DNA of 64,000 nucleotides from Rhodovulum kholense (GCF_003053725.1 NZ_QAYC01000003.1:124001-188000); one strand, 5' to 3'. Shown: positions 45,430-54,257, numbered from the stretch's first letter. Notes: generated by a model not told the origin, from the letters alone. Translations and numbers: made by a program.

Positions 45430-45849
45430 ATGGAGTTCACCAGACGAGGCGCAATGGCGCTGGGCGCGGGGCTCGCCGCCGCGCTGATGCTTCCGGCACG
45501 CGCGCTGCGCGCGGCCGCCGATGACAAGATCGCCGAATTCACCGGCGGCGCCGCGATGGGCGAGGGGGGCATCACCCTGACCACGCCCGAGATCGCCGAA
45601 AACGGCAACACCGTCCCGATCGAGGTCAGCGCCCCCGGCGCGGTCGAGATCCTGGTTCTGGCCTCGGCCAACCCGACGCCCGACGTGGCGCGGGTCAGCT
45701 TCGGCCCGCTCGCGGGCGCGCAGCGCCTGTCGACCCGCATCCGGCTGGGCGGCACCCAGGACGTGATCGCCATCGCGAAGATGGGCGATGGCAGCTTCCA
45801 GCGCGCGGCGAACACCGTGAAGGTCACCATCGGCGGCTGCGGCGGCTGA
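45430..45849 (+). CDS. soxY: SoxY sulfur-carrier subunit
   Basis: A 139-residue periplasmic carrier with a Tat-like signal (FTRRGAMALGAGLAAALML) and the swinging-arm C-terminus GGCGG, whose Cys (C137) holds the sulfur intermediate. It is exported with SoxZ, which has no signal of its own. AAGGAGGAAGAG precedes the ATG, and soxZ follows 19 bases on. Confidence 0.98.
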   Translation: MEFTRRGAMALGAGLAAALMLPARALRAAADDKIAEFTGGAAMGEGGITLTTPEIAENGNTVPIEVSAPGAVEILVLASANPTPDVARVSFGPLAGAQRLSTRIRLGGTQDVIAIAKMGDGSFQRAANTVKVTIGGCGG

Positions 45850-45868
45850 GACGAGAGGAGGAAAGCAC

Positions 45869-46198
45869 ATGGCAGAAGGCGTCAAGCCCCGCGTCAAGGC
45901 CCCGAAGACGGCCGCGGCGGGCGAAACCGTGGTCATCAAGACCCTGATCAGCCACCAGATGGAATCCGGCCAGCGCAAGGACAGCGACGGCATCCCCATT
46001 CCGCGCTCGATCATCAACCGCTTCACCGTGGCCTTCAACGGCCAGAACGTGGTCGATGTGGCGCTGGCCCCGGCGATCTCGACCAATCCCTATTTCGAGT
46101 TCGACGCGGTGATCCCGGAGGCGGGCGACATGGTGTTCACCTGGTACGACGATGACGGGTCGGTCTACGAGGACGTGAAGTCGATCGCCATCGGCTGA
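45869..46198 (+). CDS. soxZ: SoxZ sulfur-carrier partner
   Basis: A 109-residue immunoglobulin-like protein that forms the SoxYZ heterodimer. Typical segments are GETVVIKTLISHQMESGQRKD and NPYFEFDAVIPEAG. It has no signal peptide and crosses the membrane with SoxY by the Tat route. GAGGAGG precedes the ATG. Confidence 0.98.
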   Translation: MAEGVKPRVKAPKTAAAGETVVIKTLISHQMESGQRKDSDGIPIPRSIINRFTVAFNGQNVVDVALAPAISTNPYFEFDAVIPEAGDMVFTWYDDDGSVYEDVKSIAIG

Positions 46199-46241
46199 GC
46201 CGCCCGCGCCTCTGGCGCGCTGTTTCGAGGGAGGGGAGCAG

Positions 46242-47105
46242 ATGAAGACCAAGACACTCACGGGCATGGCTGCGGCGCTGGCCTGCGGCGCCCTGCTGGG
46301 GGGCGCGGCCGCCTGGGCCGGGCCGGACGATCCGCTGATCATCAACGGCGATCTCGAGATCGTCACCCGCACCGCCGCGCCGCCCCATCTCGAAGGCCAT
46401 CTCGACGAGATCCGGTCCGGCTGGACCTTCCGCACCGACGATACCCAGGCGCTCGAGATGGACGATTTCGACAATCCGGGCATGATCTTCGTCGAGGCCG
46501 CGCGCGAGGTCTGGGACACGCCCAAGGGCAGCGCCGGCAAGTCCTGCGCCGACTGCCACGGCGCGGTCGACGAGGGCATGCTGGGGGTCCGCGCGCATTA
46601 CCCGAAATGGGTCGAAAGCGCGGGCGAGGTCCGCACGGTCGAGCAGATGATCAATGCCTGCCGCACCTCGCGCATGGGTGCCGACGAATGGAAATACATC
46701 GGCGACGACATGACCCAGATGGTCGCGCTGATCGCCTCGGTCTCGCGCGGGATGCCGGTCGATGTGGCCATCGACGGCCCCGCCCGGTCGACCTGGGAGA
46801 AGGGCAAGGACATCTACTACACCCGCTACGGCCAGCTCGACCTGTCCTGCGCGAATTGCCACGAGCAGTATTTCGACCATTACATCCGCGCCGACCATCT
46901 GAGTCAGGGCCAGATCAACGGCTTTCCCAGCTACCGGCTGAAGAACACCAAGCTCAATGCCGTGCAGGACCGGTTCAAGGGCTGCATCCGCGACACCCGC
47001 GGCGTGCCCTTCGCGGTCGGCTCGCCCGAATTCGTGGCGCTGGAGCTTTACGTCGCCTCGCGCGGCAACGGGCTGTCGGTCGAAGGACCGTCCGTCCGCA
47101 ACTGA
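46242..47105 (+). CDS. soxA: SoxA diheme cytochrome c
   Basis: A 287-residue exported cytochrome with two heme sites, CADCH (C102/C105) and CANCH (C203/C206). The Cys in FKGCIRDTR (C248) is the persulfide-modified heme ligand at the active site; after a 26-residue signal it becomes residue 222. With SoxX it links thiosulfate to SoxY. GGGAGGGGAG precedes the ATG. A 13-base hairpin lies after its stop. Confidence 0.98.
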   Translation: MKTKTLTGMAAALACGALLGGAAAWAGPDDPLIINGDLEIVTRTAAPPHLEGHLDEIRSGWTFRTDDTQALEMDDFDNPGMIFVEAAREVWDTPKGSAGKSCADCHGAVDEGMLGVRAHYPKWVESAGEVRTVEQMINACRTSRMGADEWKYIGDDMTQMVALIASVSRGMPVDVAIDGPARSTWEKGKDIYYTRYGQLDLSCANCHEQYFDHYIRADHLSQGQINGFPSYRLKNTKLNAVQDRFKGCIRDTRGVPFAVGSPEFVALELYVASRGNGLSVEGPSVRN

Positions 47106-47109
47106 TCCC

Positions 47110-47141
47110 GGGGCCCGCGCCGCTGATCCGGCGCGGGCCCC
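47110..47141 (+). other. Strong hairpin between soxA and soxB
   Basis: A perfect 13-base stem (47110-47122 with 47129-47141; GGGGCCCGCGCCG/CGGCGCGGGCCCC) and a 6-base loop with no U-tract. It probably shields the soxXYZA message from 3' decay rather than ending transcription. Confidence 0.7.
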
Positions 47142-47210
47142 GTCCGATCTGAAACATTCGGTTTCGTGCATGTGAGGCGCGGGCCGCCACCCGGAAAGGA
47201 TGCCGAGACG

Positions 47211-48902
47211 ATGATTTCGCGAAGGGATTTCCTGCAGGCCGCGCTGGCCGCCTCGGCGGTCTGGGGCGCGTCGGGCATGGGAAACTGGGCGCGGCTTGCG
47301 GCTCAGCAGGCGCTGACCCAGGACCGGCTGCTGGAGTTCGACACCTTCGGCAACGTGACCCTCATCCATGTCACGGACATCCACGGCCAGCTGGTGCCCG
47401 TGTGGTTCCGCGAACCCGAGATCAATATCGGCGTCGGCGCCGCGGCCGGCAAGCCGCCCCATGTGACCGGCGCCGATTTCCTCAAGCTTTACGGCATCGC
47501 CCCCGGCACGCCCGAGGCCTATGCGCTGAGCTATGTCGATTTCGTCTCGCTGGCGAAGAGCTATGGCCGGATGGGCGGGCTCGACCGGGTGGCGACGGTG
47601 ATCAACGCCATTCGCGCGGAGCGGCCCGAGGCGCTGCTGCTCGATGGCGGCGACACCTGGCACGGGTCCTATACCTGCCTGCGCTCGGATGCGCAGGACA
47701 TGGTCAACGCCATGAACCTGCTGAAACCCGACGCGATGACCAGCCATTGGGAATTCACCCTCGGCGTCGACCGGGTGACCGAGATCGTGGACGGGCTCGA
47801 CTTCGCCTTCCTCGGTGCCAACATCTTCGATGCCGAATGGGACGAGCCCGCCTACGAGCCCTACAAGATGTTCGAACGGGGCGGCGCGCAGATCGCGGTG
47901 ATCGGCCAGGCCTTCCCCTATCTGCCCATCGCCAACCCGAAATGGATGTTCCCCGGCCTCAGCTTCGGCGTTCGAGAAGAGCGCATGGCCGAGGTGGTGG
48001 CCGAGGTCCGCGGCAAGGGCGCCGATCTGGTGGTGGTGCTCAGCCATAACGGCTTCGATGTCGACCGCAAGATGGCCGGCAACGTGCCCGGCATCGACGT
48101 GATCCTGACCGGCCACACCCATGACGCGCTGCCCGAGCCGGTGATGGTGGGGCAAACCCTTCTGATCGCCTCGGGCTCGAACGGCAAGTTCGTCACCCGG
48201 CTCGATCTGGACGTGCGCGAAGGGCGGATGATGGGCTTCCGCCACAAGCTGATCCCGGTCTTCTCGGACGCGATCGCCCCCGATCCCGAGATGGCCGCGC
48301 TGATCGAACGCGAACGCGCGCCCTACCGCGACGAGATGGCCGAGGTGCTGGGCACGACCGACGGGCTTCTCTACCGGCGGGGCAATTTCAACGGCACCTG
48401 GGACGATCTGATCTGCAACGCACTGATCGACGAGCGCGAGGCCGATATCGCGCTGAGCCCCGGCTTCCGCTGGGGGCCGAGCCTGCTGCCGGGCGATCCG
48501 ATCACCCGCGAGGATCTGTATAGCGCGACCGCCATGACCTATCCGAACGCCTACCGCTCCGAGATGACGGGCGAGATGTTGCACACGATCCTGGAGGACG
48601 TGGCCGACAACCTCTTCAACCCCGATCCCTATTACCAGCAGGGCGGCGACATGGTCCGGGTCGGCGGCATGGGCTACCGGATCGACGTCACCAAACCCCA
48701 GGGCAGCCGCATCACCGACATGACGCTGCTGAAGACCGGCGAGCCGGTCGATCCGGCCCGGTCCTACGTGGTTTCGGGCTGGGCCAGCGTCAACGAGGGC
48801 ACCGAGGGACCGCCGATCTGGGAGGTGGTCGAAAGCTACGTCAAGCGTCAGGGCACGGTCCGGGTCGATCCGAACACGTCGGTCGTGGTCAGCGGCGCAT
48901 GA
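47211..48902 (+). CDS. soxB: SoxB thiosulfohydrolase
   Basis: A 563-residue di-manganese enzyme of the 5'-nucleotidase family that releases sulfate from the SoxY conjugate. Metal motifs: HVTDIHGQL, LDGGDTWHG, SHWEFTLG (Asn of the usual NHE/D motif replaced by Ser-His-Trp-Glu, as in SoxB) and GHTHDALPEP. It has a Tat signal (SRRDFLQAALAAS). ATG 47211 was chosen over the frame opening at 47166. Its stop overlaps an upstream in-frame ATG of soxC. Confidence 0.97.
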   Translation: MISRRDFLQAALAASAVWGASGMGNWARLAAQQALTQDRLLEFDTFGNVTLIHVTDIHGQLVPVWFREPEINIGVGAAAGKPPHVTGADFLKLYGIAPGTPEAYALSYVDFVSLAKSYGRMGGLDRVATVINAIRAERPEALLLDGGDTWHGSYTCLRSDAQDMVNAMNLLKPDAMTSHWEFTLGVDRVTEIVDGLDFAFLGANIFDAEWDEPAYEPYKMFERGGAQIAVIGQAFPYLPIANPKWMFPGLSFGVREERMAEVVAEVRGKGADLVVVLSHNGFDVDRKMAGNVPGIDVILTGHTHDALPEPVMVGQTLLIASGSNGKFVTRLDLDVREGRMMGFRHKLIPVFSDAIAPDPEMAALIERERAPYRDEMAEVLGTTDGLLYRRGNFNGTWDDLICNALIDEREADIALSPGFRWGPSLLPGDPITREDLYSATAMTYPNAYRSEMTGEMLHTILEDVADNLFNPDPYYQQGGDMVRVGGMGYRIDVTKPQGSRITDMTLLKTGEPVDPARSYVVSGWASVNEGTEGPPIWEVVESYVKRQGTVRVDPNTSVVVSGA

Positions 48903-48925
48903 GCGGGACGAAGGAGGAGACGACG

Positions 48926-50188
48926 ATGACGGACCGGCCGGGCGCCCCCACGCGGCGCGGATTTCTGAAGGCGGGGCTTGCGGGCGGCGGCGCGCTGGTC
49001 GCGGGCGGCGCCGCGGCGCAAGAGCCCGATCCGCTGATCACCGAAAAACAGCCCTGGGCGCAGATGTGGGGCGACGGGGTCGATGCGACTCCCTACGGGA
49101 TGCCCATCGAGTACGAATCCGACGTGATCCGCCGCAATGTGGGCTGGCTGACCGCCGACACGATCTCGTCGGTCAATTTCTCGCCGATCCATGCGCTCGA
49201 CGGCACCATCACGCCCCAGGGCTGCGCCTTCGAACGCCACCATTCCGGCGCCATCGACCTGCCGAAGGAAGACTACCGGCTGATGATCAACGGGCTGGTC
49301 GAGACGCCGCTGGTCTTCACCTATGCCGATCTCGAACGCTTCCCGCGGGTGAATCACACCTATTTCCTCGAATGCGCGGCCAATTCGGGCATGGAATGGG
49401 CGGGGGCGCAGCTCAACGGCGCGCAATTCACCCATGGCATGATCCACAACATGGAATATTCCGGCGTGCCGCTTCGGATGCTGCTGGAAGAGGCAGGCGT
49501 CAAGCCCGAGGGCAAATGGGTCTATGTCGAGGGGGCCGATGCCTCGTCGAACGGCCGCTCGATCCCGCTGGACAAGGCGCTCGACGATTGCCTCGTGGCC
49601 TTCAAGGCCAATGGCGAGGCGCTGCGCAAGGAACATGGCTATCCGGTCCGGCTCTGCGTGCCGGGCTGGGAGGGCAACATGTGGATCAAGTGGCTGCGCC
49701 GGGTCGAGGTCACGACCGAAGCCGTCGAAAGCCGCGAGGAGACCTCGAAATACACCGATACGCTGGCTGACGGCACCTCGCGCAAATGGACCTGGGTGAT
49801 GGATGCGAAATCGGTCATCACCTCGCCCAGTCCGCAATCGCCCATTACCCACGGGCCGGGGCCGCTGGTCATCACCGGGCTCGCCTGGTCGGGCCGGGGG
49901 GCGATCTCGCGGGTCGATGTTTCGCGCGATGGCGGCAAGTCCTGGCAGACCGCGCGGCTGGCGCAGCCCGGGCAGAACATGGCGCTCAGCCGGTTCTATC
50001 TGGATATCGACTGGGACGGGTCCGAGATGCTGCTGCAATCCCGCGCGATGGACGAGACCGGCTATGTCCAGCCGACCAAGAACGCGCTGCGCGAAATCCG
50101 CGGGCTGAACTCGATCTACCACAACAACGGCATCCAGACCTGGTGGGTCAAGGCCAACGGGGAGGCGGAAAATGTCGAGGTCTCGTAA
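48926..50188 (+). CDS. soxC: SoxC, molybdenum subunit of sulfane dehydrogenase
   Basis: A 420-residue sulfite-oxidase-family protein with a Tat signal (TRRGFLKAGLAGG). The Mo-ligating Cys lies in YFLECAANSGMEW, and the C-terminal dimerisation domain (SGRGAISRVDVSRDGGKSW) is complete. With SoxD it oxidises the SoxY-bound sulfane by six electrons, which avoids sulfur globules. ATG 48926 follows AAGGAGGAG; ATG 48899 is also in frame. It overlaps soxD by 17 bases. Confidence 0.97.
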   Translation: MTDRPGAPTRRGFLKAGLAGGGALVAGGAAAQEPDPLITEKQPWAQMWGDGVDATPYGMPIEYESDVIRRNVGWLTADTISSVNFSPIHALDGTITPQGCAFERHHSGAIDLPKEDYRLMINGLVETPLVFTYADLERFPRVNHTYFLECAANSGMEWAGAQLNGAQFTHGMIHNMEYSGVPLRMLLEEAGVKPEGKWVYVEGADASSNGRSIPLDKALDDCLVAFKANGEALRKEHGYPVRLCVPGWEGNMWIKWLRRVEVTTEAVESREETSKYTDTLADGTSRKWTWVMDAKSVITSPSPQSPITHGPGPLVITGLAWSGRGAISRVDVSRDGGKSWQTARLAQPGQNMALSRFYLDIDWDGSEMLLQSRAMDETGYVQPTKNALREIRGLNSIYHNNGIQTWWVKANGEAENVEVS

Positions 50189-50807
50189 CCTGTCCGCGGC
50201 CGCCCTGCTGCTGGCCCTGACCGGTCCGGCCCAGGCGGGTCATTTCGGGCTCGGCCGTCCGGCGCTGCCCGAAGAGGTCGCGGCCTGGAACCTCGATGTG
50301 GCCCCCGACGGGGTGGGCCTGCCCGAGGGCTCTGGCTCGGTCGAGGATGGCGAAGAGATCTTTTCGGCCAATTGCGCGGTCTGCCATGGCGAATTCGCCG
50401 AGGGTGTCGGCAATTATCCCAAGCTTGCGGGCGGCGAGGGCACGCTCGACCGCGACGACCCGCTCAAGACCGTGGGGTCCTACTGGCCGTACCTTTCGAC
50501 CGTCTGGGACTATGTCCACCGCTCGATGCCCTTCGGCGCGGCGCAGGTGCTGACGGTCGACGAGGTCTATGCCGTCACCGCCTACATCCTTTATTCGAAC
50601 TATCTGGTCGACGAAGATTTCGTGCTGTCGAACGAGAACTTCCTGGAGGTCGAGATGCCCAATGCCGACGGCTTCATCGTCGACGACCGCGAGACGACCG
50701 AACTGCCGCGTTTCTCGCAGCCGCCCTGCATGACCGACTGCAAGCCGGAGGTCGAAATCACCATGCGCGCCGCCGTGCTGGACGTGACCCCGGACGAAGG
50801 TCAATAG
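50172..50807 (+). CDS. soxD: SoxD cytochrome c subunit (short, single heme)
   Basis: A 211-residue exported cytochrome c. One heme site is present (CAVCH), with SYWPYLSTVWDYVHRSMPFG as the Met-ligand region; CMTDC near the end may form a disulfide. Paracoccus SoxD has about 380 residues and two hemes, so this form has only the first domain. It accepts electrons from SoxC. A terminator directly follows, ending the soxX-D unit. Confidence 0.95.
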   Translation: MSRSRNLSAAALLLALTGPAQAGHFGLGRPALPEEVAAWNLDVAPDGVGLPEGSGSVEDGEEIFSANCAVCHGEFAEGVGNYPKLAGGEGTLDRDDPLKTVGSYWPYLSTVWDYVHRSMPFGAAQVLTVDEVYAVTAYILYSNYLVDEDFVLSNENFLEVEMPNADGFIVDDRETTELPRFSQPPCMTDCKPEVEITMRAAVLDVTPDEGQ

Positions 50808-50833
50808 CGACGCGATCTGCGGGCAGGGGATAT

Positions 50834-50860
50834 GGGGCGACCGTCCGGTCGCCCCTTTTC
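50834..50860 (+). terminator. Intrinsic terminator after soxD
   Basis: GGGGCGACC-GTCC-GGTCGCCCC, a perfect 9-base stem followed by TTTTCC, 27 bases after the soxD stop. It separates soxXYZABCD from soxEF. Confidence 0.88.
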
Positions 50861-50939
50861 CGTTTCAGGGTCCGCCCGCGTCATTCCGTCCATGCCCCGG
50901 GGCGATTCGACGGGGCGAATCATCTTGCCCGACGCATAG

Positions 50940-50962
50940 CGGAATTGCATTATTTGCATATG
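50940..50962 (+). promoter_or_regulatory. AT-rich element before soxE
   Basis: GGAATTGCATTATTTGCATATG carries a direct TTGCAT repeat and a core similar to the soxX-upstream TATGCAAA. It may be the soxEF promoter or operator, since the unit needs its own promoter after the terminator. Confidence 0.35.
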
Positions 50963-51676
50963 AGGGAGGAACTAAGTCTGATCCTCGCGCTCGCCTTGGG
51001 AGGGGCGGGCGCGGGGCGGGCCGAGACGCATGTCGAGGCCATCGGCGACCCCGTGCGCGGCGCCGAAATCTGGGTCTATTGCAGCGGCTGCCATGAAATC
51101 GGTCCCGGGGCTCAGGCCAGCATCGGGCCGCCGCTGACAGGGCTTTTCGGACGGCGCGCGGCGACGGTCGCGGGCTTTCCCTATTCGCTATCGATGCAGC
51201 GGGCGGGCCAGGACGGGCTGACCTGGACGCTCGAGACGCTCGATGCCTATCTGGAAAACCCGGTGGTGCTGGTCTCGGGCACCAGGATGAGCTTTCCGGG
51301 GCTCGAGGATGCGGGCGAGCGGGCCGATCTGCTGGCCTTCCTGCGCCAGTATTCCGACAAGCCCTCGAACATCCCCGAGGCGGCGCCGACCGCGCGCGCG
51401 GGCGATCCGGTGCTGAGCGAGGCGACGCTGGCGCTGGTGGGCGACCCGGCTTACGGCGAATACCTGTCGAGCGAATGCACGACCTGCCATCAGCGCGACG
51501 GGTCCGATCAGGGAATTCCCTCGATCACGCTCTGGCCCCAGCGCAAGTTCGTGCTGGCGATGCATGCCTACAAGCAGCATCTGCGCCCGCATCCGGTGAT
51601 GCAGATGATGGCCGGGCGGCTTTCGGACGAGGAAATCGCGGCGCTGGCGGCCTATTTCGGGGCGCTCGGCCTCTGA
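50960..51676 (+). CDS. soxE: SoxE diheme cytochrome c
   Basis: About 238 residues with two heme sites, CSGCHE and CTTCHQ, in a c4-like tandem arrangement; it pairs with SoxF. The start is unclear. ATG 50960 gives an N-terminus with acidic residues (MREELSLILALALGG), odd for a signal peptide. The sequence GGGAGGA lies just after that ATG and is well placed for a CTG at 50978, which would leave a very short signal. A sequencing error is possible. Confidence 0.88.
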   Translation: MREELSLILALALGGAGAGRAETHVEAIGDPVRGAEIWVYCSGCHEIGPGAQASIGPPLTGLFGRRAATVAGFPYSLSMQRAGQDGLTWTLETLDAYLENPVVLVSGTRMSFPGLEDAGERADLLAFLRQYSDKPSNIPEAAPTARAGDPVLSEATLALVGDPAYGEYLSSECTTCHQRDGSDQGIPSITLWPQRKFVLAMHAYKQHLRPHPVMQMMAGRLSDEEIAALAAYFGALGL

Positions 51677-51743
51677 CGGCCCGCCGTCATTCACGAAAAC
51701 GACCGGAGACGCGCGAAATCATGTCCAGGGAGGAGACAGAGAC

Positions 51744-53009
51744 ATGAGCCTGAACAGACGAAGCTTTCTGGGAACCGGGCTGGCGCTGGGTGCGGCCCTG
51801 TCGGCGCCCGCCGTCATCGGCCAGGCCCGGCCGCGGGTGGTGATCGTGGGCGGCGGCGCGGGGGGCGCCACCGCCGCCCGCTACATCGCCAAGGACAGCG
51901 GCGGCGCCATCGACGTGGTGCTGATCGAGCCGGGCAAGACCTATTACACCTGTTTCTTCTCGAACCTCTATCTGGGCGGGTTCCGCGACTTCGCCTCGAT
52001 CGCCCATGACTACGGGCGGCTTGCCAGCCGCTACGGCATCAACGTGATCCACGATCTTGCCGTCGATATCGACCGCGAGGCCCGGTCGGTCGCGCTCGCC
52101 TCGGGCCATGCGCTGGGCTATGACCGGCTGATCGTGTCGCCGGGCATCGACTTCGTCGACGGCGCGGTGCCGGGCTGGGACCTGACGGTGCAGAACCGCA
52201 TGCCCCATGCCTGGAAGGCGGGCAGCCAGACCCAGCTGCTGAAGGCCCAGATCGAGGCGATGCGCGAGGGCGGCGTCTTCTGCATGGTGGCCCCGCCCGA
52301 CCCCTATCGCTGCCCCCCCGGCCCTTACGAGAGGGTCTCGATGGTGGCCCATGTGCTGAAAGACCGGAACCCGACCGCCAAGATCCTGATCGTCGATCCG
52401 AAGGAGAAATTCTCGAAACAGGCGCTGTTCGAGGAGGGCTGGGGACGGCACTATCCCGGCATGATCGAGCGGGTCGGCCCCGATTTCGGCGCCGCCAATG
52501 TCGAGGTGCGGCCGGACAGCATGGAGGTCGTGATCGACGGCACGCCCGAGGCGGTCGATGTCTGCAACGTGATCCCGGCCCAGAAGGCGGGGCATATCGC
52601 GGGTCTGGCGGGGCTTGCCAATGACAGCGGCTTCTGCCCCATCGTGCCGGGGACGATGCAAAGCCGGATCGACGAGACCATCCATGTTCTCGGCGATGCG
52701 ACCATCGCGGGCGACATGCCGAAATCGGCCTTCTCGGCCAACAGCCAGGCCAAGGTGGCGGCGATGCAAGTGCGTGCCGCGCTGACCGGGGCACGGGCCT
52801 TCCCGGCGAAATACTCGAACACCTGCTGGTCGCTGATCGACACCGGGGACGGCGTCAAGGTCGGCGCCTCTTATCAGGCCGCCGAGGACAAGATCGCCAA
52901 GGTCGACGGCTTCGTCAGCCAGACCGGCGAGGATGCGGCGCTGAGGAAGGCGACCTTCGAGGAAAGCCTCGGCTGGTACGCGGGCATCACCGCCGACATC
53001 TTCGGCTAG
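51744..53009 (+). CDS. soxF: SoxF, flavoprotein of sulfide dehydrogenase
   Basis: A 421-residue flavocytochrome c sulfide dehydrogenase-type flavoprotein. Tat signal NRRSFLGTGLALGAAL, FAD motif VVIVGGGAGGATAARYI, redox cysteine in TYYTCFFSNLYLGG and second in PDPYRCPPGPYE. In Paracoccus SoxF raises thiosulfate oxidation and reactivates SoxYZ. AGGGAGGAG precedes the ATG. No soxG/soxH follow it. Confidence 0.96.
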   Translation: MSLNRRSFLGTGLALGAALSAPAVIGQARPRVVIVGGGAGGATAARYIAKDSGGAIDVVLIEPGKTYYTCFFSNLYLGGFRDFASIAHDYGRLASRYGINVIHDLAVDIDREARSVALASGHALGYDRLIVSPGIDFVDGAVPGWDLTVQNRMPHAWKAGSQTQLLKAQIEAMREGGVFCMVAPPDPYRCPPGPYERVSMVAHVLKDRNPTAKILIVDPKEKFSKQALFEEGWGRHYPGMIERVGPDFGAANVEVRPDSMEVVIDGTPEAVDVCNVIPAQKAGHIAGLAGLANDSGFCPIVPGTMQSRIDETIHVLGDATIAGDMPKSAFSANSQAKVAAMQVRAALTGARAFPAKYSNTCWSLIDTGDGVKVGASYQAAEDKIAKVDGFVSQTGEDAALRKATFEESLGWYAGITADIFG

Positions 53010-53092
53010 GTCCGGAGCGGCGTCCCCGGACGGTCCGAAGGGGCCGCCCGGGGGCGCCTTGCGGGCCGGGCGCGGCGCCTAAGATGCTGTGA

Positions 53093-53109
53093 CGCAGCGT
53101 AATGCTGCG
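53093..53109. promoter_or_regulatory. Perfect inverted repeat upstream of the small HTH gene
   Basis: CGCAGC-GTAAT-GCTGCG, 6-base arms, about 160 bases before the start of the small HTH gene. It is a possible operator; the rest of the 53010-53269 gap has no gene. Confidence 0.35.
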
Positions 53110-53269
53110 GTGCGGTGTGGCGAAATCCTGCCGGCCGGTCGCGGAAAGGTTGTCGTCAAGAGGAGAAAATTCCCTCAGGACGTGGTATATCTTTCCGTAG
53201 GGTCGCCCATTGCTCTGCCAGGCGATGAGGACGGCCCGTACGGCAGAGACGAATTGGGAGGAGTCGGCC

Positions 53270-53494
53270 GTGAACATGATTCAGGAACCCAGAAACACCG
53301 CCCGCCGGCTGGCGATGCGCCCGCGTGTGCATCCCGTCTTCGGCAAGCTCGGCCCGATGCCGGCGGCCTCGCTGCGCGCGATGGTCGGCTACGGCCTGAA
53401 CGAGGCCGAGATCGGCCGCTATTTCGGCGTGACGCCGTCCTCGGTGCGGCGGCTCAAGCGCAGCCTCGGGGTCTGCGACGCGGCGGCGGACTGA
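53270..53494 (+). CDS. Small helix-turn-helix protein of unknown function
   Basis: A 74-residue basic protein (72 if ATG 53276 is used) with a C-terminal HTH: LRAMVGYGLNEAEIGRYFGVTPSSVRRLKRSLGV. The region before it is rich in Arg and Pro. GGGAGGAG lies directly upstream of GTG 53270. It resembles the DNA-recognition part of site-specific regulators but matches no family I know. It stands between soxF and a flavin reductase, so a sox link is only positional. Confidence 0.65.
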   Translation: MNMIQEPRNTARRLAMRPRVHPVFGKLGPMPAASLRAMVGYGLNEAEIGRYFGVTPSSVRRLKRSLGVCDAAAD

Positions 53495-53616
53495 TCGTCC
53501 GCCCCGCCGTCAGGGGCACCTGCCAAGCCATCGCCATCGCCATCGCCAGCGCAACCGGGTTCGGTCCGGGCCTTGCCTTCGGGGGAGGCCCTCCGGCCGG
53601 GCGCCCGGAGGGCGGC

Positions 53617-54111
53617 TCAGCCCAGCGGGCTGAAATCGCCATAGGCCCCGCCCGCGAAAACCAGCGGCGGGCCTTCGCGCCGGGCGCAGTCCTCGACATG
53701 ACCGACCACGATGGCGTGGTCCCCGGCCTCGTGCAGCGCGACCCGGCGGCAGACAAAGCGCGCGATCCAGCCCTGCTCCAGCAGCGGCGGGTCGTCCCCG
53801 GTCTCGGGGCCGAGCCCCTCGAAATCGGCGCCCGACCGGGCAAAGCGCGCGGCCAGGTCCTCTTCGCCCGCGCCCAGCACATGGATCGCGAAACGCTCGG
53901 CGCCCGACATCGCCGGATAGCGGGTCGAGGCGCGCGCGGGCGACCACAGCACCAGCGGCGGGTCGAGCGAGACCGAGGAAAAGCTGTTCGCGGTCATGCC
54001 GACCGGCCCGTCTGACCCAAACGCCGTGACCACCGTCACGCCGGTCGCAAAGCTGCCCAGCGCGTCGCGGTAAAGCCGCTGGGTGTCCGGGCCGGGAATG
54101 AATCGTTCCAT
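53617..54111 (-). CDS. Flavin reductase-family protein
   Basis: A 164-residue FMN-binding split-barrel protein of the two-component monooxygenase reductase type (HpaC/DIM6-like). The signature [44 protein letters not shown] is clear. It would supply reduced flavin to an oxygenase, but none is adjacent. It is convergent with the HTH gene and divergent from phnC. Confidence 0.93.
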   Translation of the reverse strand: MERFIPGPDTQRLYRDALGSFATGVTVVTAFGSDGPVGMTANSFSSVSLDPPLVLWSPARASTRYPAMSGAERFAIHVLGAGEEDLAARFARSGADFEGLGPETGDDPPLLEQGWIARFVCRRVALHEAGDHAIVVGHVEDCARREGPPLVFAGGAYGDFSPLG

Positions 54112-54228
54112 GCGTCCTGCCGTCTTTTCCGGTCTGTTGCGGGCCGCACAATGCGCCAGATGGCGGGCGGCGGCAACCTCGGCCCGGCGACTGGACCCGG
54201 TCGGCCCCGGTCGTTCCCGGTTCGGGCC

Positions 54229-54257
54229 GTGTCACCAAAGCTTCACCCCGTCGCAAC
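54229..54257 (+). promoter_or_regulatory. Candidate Pho box upstream of phnC
   Basis: GTGTCAC-CAAA-GCTTCAC with 11-base periodicity, followed by a weaker third unit TCGCAAC. It aligns with the site before phnG (ATGTCAT-CGAA-ACTTCAT): 13 of 18 bases identical, the rest transitions. It lies 58-86 bases before the phnC ATG. Confidence 0.6.

Noticed and set aside
46137-48584. 815-codon minus-strand frame over soxA-soxB
   Set aside because: Antisense to clear sox genes with motifs and Shine-Dalgarno sites.
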